Origin: Bacteroidota bacterium
Lineage (GTDB): Bacteria > Bacteroidota > Kryptoniia > Kryptoniales > JAKASW01
Assembly (NCBI GenBank): GCA_021785235.1
Contig: JAJYGB010000011.1
Location: 1-7,928, forward strand
Direction of reading: 5' to 3'
DNA length: 7,928 bases
Below the pieces are notes generated by a model that was not told the DNA's origin, searched no databases, and saw only the letters and a program-made list of their open reading frames with translations. Below are positions 1 through 5,626 of the stretch, piece by piece. The first letter of the stretch is position 1. Every line of letters begins with the position of its first letter. The position numbers and the translations under genes are program-made.

Positions 1-1
1 A

Positions 2-1150
2 ACCGATTACTGCGTGTCCTGGATACCCATCGGTGGGTATGTGAAGATCGCGGGAATGATCGACGAGAGTTTTGACACCGATTTCGTGGACAAACCGCCC
101 GAGCCCAGGGAGTTCCGTTCAAAGCCAATGTACCAGAGGATGATAGTCGTCTCCGCAGGCGTCATAATGAACTTCCTCCTGACATTCCTGATTTTTTACG
201 GCATCAACCTGGCCAACGGCAAGGTGTTCCACGCCACCACGACGGTCGGATTCGTCGAACCGAAATCTGTTGCAGAACAAGCCGGGTTCAAAGAGGGAGA
301 TAAACTCGTCGCAGTCAACGGAAAAGCTGTCGGGAACTGGGAAGATGTCCAGACCGATTTGTACCTGGATGATGTAGCATCTCCTTTATCCGTTCAAGTC
401 GATCGCGCGGGACAGATGACGACGGTCGACATACCCAAGGGTGCGGTGAAGCCCGATGAGCAAATCGGGATATACCCGGACCATATGCATGCTGTAATCG
501 GCGCCGTAACTCCCGGAATGCCCGCGGCCAAGGCGGGAATTCAGGGCGGAGACGTAGTCTTGTCTATTGACGGCCAGCAGATCGCGACGAACACGCAAGT
601 CGTGTCCCTCGTCAAAGAAAAGAAGGGACAACTTATACAGCTCGGTATCAAGCGGGGTGCGGAAGGGAAACAGATTCAGGTGATGCCCAACTCCGACGGC
701 AAGATCGGGATCGAAATTGGAACTCAGTATACCGGCCCTATAAGGAAGTACAGCTACAACATCCTTTCAGCCATTCCGGTCGGCTTCGATCAGACAGTCG
801 GTGCAACTTCGCTCCTCATCAGGTCAATTTCCCAAATGGTCACCGGTCAGGTTTCATTCACGAAATCTATAGGCGGACCCATAAAAATTGCCCAGCTTGC
901 AACCCAAAGCGCCGAGATGGGGCTGGTGAGTTTCCTCGGTTTCATGGCGCTCTTAAGCATAAGCCTCGCCGTCCTTAACATACTTCCGATTCCGGCGTTG
1001 GACGGCGGTCATCTCGCTTTTCTTATATATGAGTCAATCTTCAGGAGAGAAGTCCCGACCAAGGTGAAGCTGTTCGCGCAGCAGGTCGGATTCGCCCTGA
1101 TTCTCCTATTCATGGCGTTTGTCATATATAACGATATTGTGCATTTCTAA
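2..1150 (+). CDS. rseP: RseP family site-2 zinc metalloprotease (5' truncated by window edge)
   Basis: This is an inner-membrane intramembrane protease of the site-2 family; family members cleave transmembrane anchors such as those of anti-sigma factors or remnant signal peptides. The reading frame is open from base 2, so the apparent GTG at 14 is an internal codon and the true start with the HExxH zinc motif lies upstream. Numbering from the codon at 14, the sequence shows the conserved WIPxGGYVK segment (3-11), a membrane segment with a GVIMN motif (about 42-66), a first PDZ domain (about 77-140, with GFKEGDKLVAVNG), a second PDZ domain (about 160-235, with AGIQGGDVVLSIDG), and the C-terminal active-site motif NILPIPALDGGH (322-333), in which D330 should be the third zinc ligand. 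A last hydrophobic helix ends the protein. Two PDZ repeats match RseP/YaeL. The following gene is 188 bases away behind a hairpin, so it is probably a separate unit. Function is confident; the natural substrate is unknown. Confidence 0.95.
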   Translation, partial: TDYCVSWIPIGGYVKIAGMIDESFDTDFVDKPPEPREFRSKPMYQRMIVVSAGVIMNFLLTFLIFYGINLANGKVFHATTTVGFVEPKSVAEQAGFKEGDKLVAVNGKAVGNWEDVQTDLYLDDVASPLSVQVDRAGQMTTVDIPKGAVKPDEQIGIYPDHMHAVIGAVTPGMPAAKAGIQGGDVVLSIDGQQIATNTQVVSLVKEKKGQLIQLGIKRGAEGKQIQVMPNSDGKIGIEIGTQYTGPIRKYSYNILSAIPVGFDQTVGATSLLIRSISQMVTGQVSFTKSIGGPIKIAQLATQSAEMGLVSFLGFMALLSISLAVLNILPIPALDGGHLAFLIYESIFRREVPTKVKLFAQQVGFALILLFMAFVIYNDIVHF

Positions 1151-1167
1151 TTCATAGTGTCTGCGCC

Positions 1168-1209
1168 GATCCGGCTCTTCCGCTTCGACGGGAGGAGGGA
1201 GTCCGGATT
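1168..1209 (+). terminator. Imperfect hairpin after rseP, possible terminator
   Basis: ATCCGG (1169-1174) pairs with CCGGAT (1203-1208), CTC (1175-1177) pairs with GAG (1199-1201) around a bulged T1202, and TTCCG (1178-1182) pairs with CGGGA (1189-1193, one G-U pair) around a CTTCGA loop. The 3' arm has an unpaired GGAGG stretch. It starts 18 bases after the rseP stop, which suits a terminator, but no T-run follows (TGGAATTTGGGC). It could end transcription weakly or protect the 3' end of the rseP message. Confidence 0.4.
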
Positions 1210-1262
1210 GGAATTTGGGCTGTTGCGTGTATCGCCGGGGCGCATGGATGTGAGAAGTAAGG

Positions 1263-1270
1263 TATATTTG
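1263..1270 (+). promoter_or_regulatory. Candidate Bacteroidetes-type -7 promoter element
   Basis: TATATTTG is an exact fit to the TAnnTTTG -7 consensus known for the primary sigma factor of Bacteroidetes. It lies in the only sizeable spacer before the operon and would give a leader of roughly 60 bases before the ATG at 1339. No TTTG is present at the usual -33 distance upstream, so the match is half of a promoter only. If the host uses another sigma consensus the match could be chance. Confidence 0.45.
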
Positions 1271-1327
1271 AACGTGATACTCGTCAACATCCAGGTGACG
1301 ACCGTAACCGTAAATTAGTCGAGAAAA

Positions 1328-1333
1328 GGGAGG
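1328..1333 (+). promoter_or_regulatory. Ribosome binding site for the FN3-like secreted protein
   Basis: GGGAGG ends five bases before the ATG at 1339. This is a strong Shine-Dalgarno match at normal spacing and fixes the start of the first gene of the operon. Confidence 0.8.
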
Positions 1334-1338
1334 AAGTT

Positions 1339-2427
1339 ATGCGTCGTTTTCATACGGTGCAGTTAGCGCTTAGCGTGCTGCTGTTATCGTTGTCTGCGAG
1401 AGCGCAGGAGACGGATCAGGTCAACCTTATGCTGACCCTTCCGAATTACAACCAGATATATGTTGCCGATCTTGATCTTAAGCATGTCCAGAGTACCGGA
1501 GTCTTGTTCACAGCTCAACTTCAGTCCCTGGCCACGACACCAATTCAGGTCAAGTTGAGGCTGACCGTCAACGTAACCCTGGCAAATGGGAATTCATACC
1601 CGGATATCGCTGACGTGACTACGAACCCTTTTTGGCTCCAGCCTGCGCAGATGAAGGTCATCACGAATGTTGACCTATCCGGTGAAAACCCTCCTCTCAG
1701 TGTGGAAACATCCCACTACAACACGGACCAGGTAAACGAGCTGAAAAACGTTGCCCTTGCGACAGGCAAAGCGCCGGCAGGTATATATGAGTTTGTCCTC
1801 GAGTGTACGGATGTTAACAACAATTCAATCTCGCGGCCTGCTACAGGCACCATCGTGGTGACGAATCCGAGTCAGATCGACCTGGCTCTTCCGATCGACC
1901 AGGGAAATATTACGACGCTATTCCCGCACTTCCAATGGTCCTCTAACGTGGACACGGTGGTACTTTCCGTTTATGAGAAACTCCCGAGCCAGATGAGCCC
2001 TGAAGACGTTGTGTCGGGCGTGCCTTTCCTTCGGGTTACCGTTCCAAATTCCAGTTCGCCCTCTCCGGGTTCGTTTAACTACCCACCGTCCGGTCCCGGC
2101 GTGCGGCTGTTGCAGAACGGTAAGACTTATTATTGGTACGTCGAGATCCCGTCGTCCGCCACACGAGGCAGCGGTATAAGGAGCGACATCTGGAGCTTCA
2201 CCATCGGAGGCCAGGATACATCCATGTCAGGTGGTGATATCAACGATCAGGCGACAATCGCACTGAAGAGTTTTCTTTCTGGGACCGATTACCGAGACCT
2301 TGTGGCTAAAATAGAGATGTTGACCGGTCAGGCGACTTACGACGGCAGCACGATCAGCACGCAGGAGCTGATCGATATTCTACAGAATCTCAACAAATCA
2401 CAATTAACCAACGTTATTGTTCAATGA
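1339..2427 (+). CDS. Secreted beta-sandwich protein with FN3-like domain, function unknown
   Basis: A 362-residue exported protein that I cannot assign to a named family. Residues 1-22 form a signal peptide (MRRF start, leucine-rich core, ARA cleavage site before QE); there is no lipobox cysteine. Residues about 25-175 are rich in alternating hydrophobic beta-strand patterns and end in AGIYEFVLECTD (147-158), typical of an Ig-like sandwich. Residues about 180-290 look like an FN3-type domain: FPHFQWS (195-201) for the B strand, TYYWYVEI (263-270) and WSFTIG (285-290) near the end. The last 60 or so residues look helical and may be a docking tail. ATG 1339 has a strong ribosome binding site. 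The stop codon overlaps the ribosome binding site of the next gene, so translation of the two is probably coupled. It is likely a periplasmic partner of the FecR-domain or barrel protein encoded downstream, but that role is inferred from position alone. Confidence 0.85.
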   Translation: MRRFHTVQLALSVLLLSLSARAQETDQVNLMLTLPNYNQIYVADLDLKHVQSTGVLFTAQLQSLATTPIQVKLRLTVNVTLANGNSYPDIADVTTNPFWLQPAQMKVITNVDLSGENPPLSVETSHYNTDQVNELKNVALATGKAPAGIYEFVLECTDVNNNSISRPATGTIVVTNPSQIDLALPIDQGNITTLFPHFQWSSNVDTVVLSVYEKLPSQMSPEDVVSGVPFLRVTVPNSSSPSPGSFNYPPSGPGVRLLQNGKTYYWYVEIPSSATRGSGIRSDIWSFTIGGQDTSMSGGDINDQATIALKSFLSGTDYRDLVAKIEMLTGQATYDGSTISTQELIDILQNLNKSQLTNVIVQ

Positions 2428-2431
2428 GGAG
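2426..2431 (+). promoter_or_regulatory. Ribosome binding site overlapping the upstream stop codon
   Basis: GAGGAG overlaps the TGA stop (2425-2427) of the preceding gene and ends six bases before ATG 2438. It decides the start of the FecR gene in favour of ATG 2438 over an in-frame TTG at 2417, which would overlap the upstream gene and add seven residues before the natural signal peptide. Confidence 0.8.
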
Positions 2432-2437
2432 ACGGCG

Positions 2438-3124
2438 ATGAAAAAGAGAAAAATGGTACTGTTGTCCGCCCTGTTCGTGTTCGCCGTGTCCCTCGCGTTC
2501 AAAGCGGATTCAAAAAACGTCGCGCTCTTTTGGATTATAAAGAACAACGTGGAGAAGAGTGCGGAAGGTGGCAAAGACTGGAAATCTGCAAAGAAAGGCG
2601 AACTCATTTATGACAATGACGTGGTTAGGACGCAAAAGGATGCCTTCGCGCTGATTAAATTCAACGACACGAGCACACTCCGTGTCGGCCCGAGCTCTGA
2701 AGTGGAGGTCTACGGAGAGAATACGCCATCCAGCACAAACATCAAAACCGGCGAAGTGGGCTTCAATATGGCGAAGCAAAAAGACAAGCCGTTTCAATTC
2801 ACGACTCCCACCGCCGTGGCCTCGATACGAGGCACCGAGGGTTTCTTTGCGGTCCAAATTAATGGGACAGATTTCCTGACCATTATCGAAGGCCTCGTCC
2901 GGTTGTCAAACAGATTTTCAAATGACACCGTCGACGTGGGAGCAGGCGAGACGGGCGAGTCCTCAGGCGACGGAAAAATTAGCGTTCACAAATCCACACA
3001 GGATGACCTGAACAGGCTGTCCCAGTTGAATAACCTGTTTGGTCAGAAACATGAATTGAAGATGCAGTATCGCGGCAGCGACGGACAAATGCACGAGATA
3101 ATTATCGAAACTCAGCAAGAGTAG
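2438..3124 (+). CDS. Exported FecR-domain protein
   Basis: A 228-residue protein with a basic N-terminus (MKKRK) and hydrophobic core forming a signal peptide, probably cut near residue 20-23; no lipobox is seen. The FecR domain covers about residues 54-172: GELIYDNDVVRT (54-65), FALIKFNDTSTLRVGPSSEVEV (70-91 region), a GEVGF turn (105-109), the diagnostic PTAVASIRGTE (124-134) and the closing IIEGLVRLSN and VDVGAGE segments (149-171). In classical FecR this domain is periplasmic and is attached through a membrane helix to an N-terminal anti-sigma segment; here both are absent, so this is a free periplasmic FecR domain and not a sigma regulator. The last 55 residues are polar and charged. The gene lies 10 bases after the secreted FN3-like gene and ends in three in-frame stops. 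FecR domains are thought to bind other envelope proteins or glycans; the partner here may be the barrel or the CHASE2 domain (inference). Confidence 0.93.
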   Translation: MKKRKMVLLSALFVFAVSLAFKADSKNVALFWIIKNNVEKSAEGGKDWKSAKKGELIYDNDVVRTQKDAFALIKFNDTSTLRVGPSSEVEVYGENTPSSTNIKTGEVGFNMAKQKDKPFQFTTPTAVASIRGTEGFFAVQINGTDFLTIIEGLVRLSNRFSNDTVDVGAGETGESSGDGKISVHKSTQDDLNRLSQLNNLFGQKHELKMQYRGSDGQMHEIIIETQQE

Positions 3125-3130
3125 TAATAG
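3122..3130 (+). other. Triple in-frame stop after the FecR gene
   Basis: The FecR reading frame ends TAG-TAA-TAG, three consecutive in-frame stop codons. This would block any readthrough into the spacer before the barrel gene. Confidence 0.9.
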
Positions 3131-3159
3131 AAGCTTAATCACATAGAGCAGTGTTGGTC

Positions 3160-3164
3160 GGAGG
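3160..3164 (+). promoter_or_regulatory. Ribosome binding site supporting the GTG 3169 start
   Basis: GGAGG ends four bases before GTG 3169, slightly short but usable spacing. The earlier in-frame GTG at 3151 and TTG at 3154 have no comparable purine-rich site before them, so 3169 is preferred. The choice changes only six N-terminal residues ahead of the signal peptide. Confidence 0.55.
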
Positions 3165-3168
3165 GATC

Positions 3169-5601
3169 GTGAGGAAAGTTGGCGGGAGAAGTGCGCGGCG
3201 GAGAGTAGCATCTGTAGTTTCACTCATACCCATAGTCTGTCTCTTCTTCTTCGGGGGTGCATATGCACAGCAGGGACAGGTAATTAATCTCACTGCCTCG
3301 GCGCAGGCGGTTGAGAACAGTCCTGTCGCGGTGAAGGCGGAAGTCCGAACCCTCTCGAATATTTCGCAGGCCTTGTTGTTTTACAGAAACGACCTGTCGA
3401 TGGATTTCCAGCAGACTGAGATGAGCTTCGACGAATCTTCGATGACCCTGAATGGTACCGTCCCGGCCGGATATGTGCTCAGCCCATTCATCGAAGTCTA
3501 TATACGATTAGTCATGCGGGACGGTACGACCGAGACCTACCCGATGGAGAGCCCCGAGGAAAATCCCGTGCGGATAAGCGTGAGATCCCCGGAAGCTCAG
3601 GAGGACATTCTTGTGATCAGCCCTGAGCGAAACCAGAAGCTAACTCTCGATAACCTCATGATCGCTGCATCTATGCTCTATGCCCCGGAGTCCGTTGACA
3701 GAAAGAAGACGAGGCTTTATTTTGACGGCATTGACGTGACCGCCGACGCAGTGGTAAGCGGCGATATCATAGTCTACTCGCCCTCGAAATTTCCGATGGC
3801 TGTCTCGCGCGGCATCCATACCGCGAAGGTCGTCCTGTACAAATCCGACGGCAGCGAGTATAGGAGCCTTGAATGGAGCTTCTTCGTGCTTACGCCGGGT
3901 GAAGAAGAGCAGGCAGGTGGGTTCACTTATCAGGGACAAGGGCAGATCGAGCTGAGAAACGAGACGTTAGGTGGCAATTCGACATGGTACAACAGGGGAG
4001 ACCTGGCTGTTGGCGCAACGGCGCTGGGCGTTAACTTCGGAGCCAACCTCCATCTCACTTCTGAAGAGAAGTCATACCGGCAGCCGCAGGACAGATACGG
4101 GCTTTCGATCGGCACATCGTGGCTCAGCCTGAAGCTGGGGGACAGTTACCCGACGTTCAGTCCGCTGATAATGAACGGACTCCGTGTTCGTGGCGCATCA
4201 GGCAAATTGTCTTTAGGTTTTTTTAATCTTGAAGCGGCTTATGGCCAGACGGTCAGGGGAATCGGCGGCCAGTATCTCGACACCACGGTGGTTTCGTCTG
4301 GTTCCATCGGTCAGCTCACGGGCACGAACTATATCCGCCTGAACGACTCGACATTTGTGAACGTCGACTACGGGACTTACTCGAGGGACCTATTTGTGAT
4401 CCGTCCGTCCTTCGACTTCGGGAGCCACGCTCGCCTCGGCTTCACTTATCTTAAGTCCTCTGACGAGCTCAGCTCCATAAACTTCGGCAATTCTCCCAAC
4501 CAGAACCTGGTACTCGGCAGCGACTTCGCCATGAACTTCGACAGTCACAGGATAAACTTCCTCGCTGAAGGCGCGGTCAGCATGCTTAACCAGAATACCG
4601 CTGTTGGAACCCGATCGCCGGCATACATCGACTCTATATCGAATTCCGACGCCGGGACTCAACTCAATAACATAGTCCCCATTTCGACACTTTCTCAGCT
4701 GATAACAATAAATGAATTCTTGATCCCTCTCGACCCGAGCAAACTGTCGTCACTCTCGTGGGATGTCAGCCTGGGCCTGAATTATTTCAACACATTCGCG
4801 AAGATCGGCTACGTTTATCGAGGACCGGACTACAATTCTTTCGGACAACCGTTCATCCGCACCGATATCAGGGGGTTGAATTTCTTCCTGCGTCCCCGCC
4901 TCTTCAGCAACCAGGTACTTCTTTCGATTTCCTACGAGAACCTATTCGACAACCTGCAGAATAACAAGTTCGCAACGACAAACTACGTAAACACCAACGT
5001 CGCGGCCTCCTATTTTCCGATGACGACCCTGCCGAGCGTCACCGTCGGGTTTTCCTCGTACTACAACTCGAATTCGCTCGCCGTCGATTCGGCTTTCGCG
5101 GTGGACAACACAACCATCAGGTACTACATAGAATCGAGCTACGGTTTCAACTACGGCGTGAGACACAACGTGTCGGTGAGTTTTGGAATCAGCAATCGGA
5201 AGGACCGCGTATTGCTCGGAACTGATCTGAACAATTTCAATGTGATGTTCATGCTGAATTCGGATTTCGGCGCGACGCCGCTCAGAACCACGATTGGCTT
5301 CAATCTCAACGGAAATAAGACCACAATGAGGGACACCACTGCGATGGCGCTCACCGAGCAGATACAGATGTTCAATTACACATTTCTTACGCTGGGCGCT
5401 CAATATGAGTTGTTTCAAAACAGGCTGAGCGTCGGCGTGAACTACACGCCGACTTTCGGGGATTTCGTGAGAAACAGTTTCGGCCTGACTGCGAGCTACA
5501 GGGTGGCGAAAAGTCAATCGATTAACCTGAATGTCAACTATTTCGCGGTAACCGGCTCTGATGATTTTGTGGGTTCGCTGATTTACGCCGTGGATTTTTA
5601 A
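3169..5601 (+). CDS. Outer-membrane beta-barrel with two N-terminal Ig-like domains
   Basis: An 810-residue protein from GTG 3169 (816 from GTG 3151). Residues 1-33 form a signal peptide: arginine-rich start, hydrophobic core, AYA cleavage site before QQ. Two beta-sandwich domains follow: about 36-140, with the LLFYRND strand (69-75) and a late VPAGYVL turn, and about 146-242, with TRLYFDGIDVT (181-191) and SRGIHTAKVVL (213-223). From about residue 253 to the end the sequence alternates polar and aromatic residues in repeated amphipathic strands with Gly/Asn/Asp-rich turns, as in a large outer-membrane barrel, and it ends in an aromatic residue (SLIYAVDF), matching the C-terminal beta-signal recognised by the BAM machinery. 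The barrel opens with a GDSYP segment (324-328) and NGLRVRG (336-342). No TonB box or plug domain is visible, so a TonB-dependent receptor is unlikely. The cargo or ligand is unknown. It lies between the FecR-domain and cyclase genes, suggesting it is the outer-membrane member of the same system. Confidence 0.88.
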   Translation: MRKVGGRSARRRVASVVSLIPIVCLFFFGGAYAQQGQVINLTASAQAVENSPVAVKAEVRTLSNISQALLFYRNDLSMDFQQTEMSFDESSMTLNGTVPAGYVLSPFIEVYIRLVMRDGTTETYPMESPEENPVRISVRSPEAQEDILVISPERNQKLTLDNLMIAASMLYAPESVDRKKTRLYFDGIDVTADAVVSGDIIVYSPSKFPMAVSRGIHTAKVVLYKSDGSEYRSLEWSFFVLTPGEEEQAGGFTYQGQGQIELRNETLGGNSTWYNRGDLAVGATALGVNFGANLHLTSEEKSYRQPQDRYGLSIGTSWLSLKLGDSYPTFSPLIMNGLRVRGASGKLSLGFFNLEAAYGQTVRGIGGQYLDTTVVSSGSIGQLTGTNYIRLNDSTFVNVDYGTYSRDLFVIRPSFDFGSHARLGFTYLKSSDELSSINFGNSPNQNLVLGSDFAMNFDSHRINFLAEGAVSMLNQNTAVGTRSPAYIDSISNSDAGTQLNNIVPISTLSQLITINEFLIPLDPSKLSSLSWDVSLGLNYFNTFAKIGYVYRGPDYNSFGQPFIRTDIRGLNFFLRPRLFSNQVLLSISYENLFDNLQNNKFATTNYVNTNVAASYFPMTTLPSVTVGFSSYYNSNSLAVDSAFAVDNTTIRYYIESSYGFNYGVRHNVSVSFGISNRKDRVLLGTDLNNFNVMFMLNSDFGATPLRTTIGFNLNGNKTTMRDTTAMALTEQIQMFNYTFLTLGAQYELFQNRLSVGVNYTPTFGDFVRNSFGLTASYRVAKSQSINLNVNYFAVTGSDDFVGSLIYAVDF

Positions 5602-5602
5602 C

Positions 5603-5614
5603 ACGCTTCGGCGT
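5603..5614 (+). other. Short cUUCGg hairpin just before the cyclase start
   Basis: ACGC (5603-5606) and GCGT (5611-5614) form a perfect four-base-pair stem closed by TTCG in a C-TTCG-G context, an exceptionally stable RNA tetraloop. It starts one base after the barrel stop codon and ends 12 bases before ATG 5627, where a Shine-Dalgarno would usually begin. It may affect initiation on the cyclase message. A stem this short can arise by chance. Confidence 0.45.
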
Positions 5615-5626
5615 AACATTCAACAA

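Noticed and set aside
2510..2857. Minus-strand open frame of 115 codons opposite the FecR gene
   Set aside because: The FecR domain motifs on the + strand account for this region and the antisense translation shows no family features.
3151..3168. Earlier GTG or TTG start for the barrel gene
   Set aside because: No Shine-Dalgarno precedes 3151 or 3154, whereas GGAGG at 3160-3164 serves GTG 3169. The alternative would add only six residues and cannot be excluded fully.
3169..5601. Barrel gene as a TonB-dependent receptor
   Set aside because: No TonB box or plug-domain motifs are visible in the N-terminal region, which instead shows two Ig-like domains.
4942..5619. Minus-strand open frame of 225 codons opposite the barrel gene
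   Set aside because: It lies entirely antisense to a well-supported barrel gene, its translation is rich in Arg, His and Val with no domain or signal peptide, and it reads like a shadow produced by codon bias.
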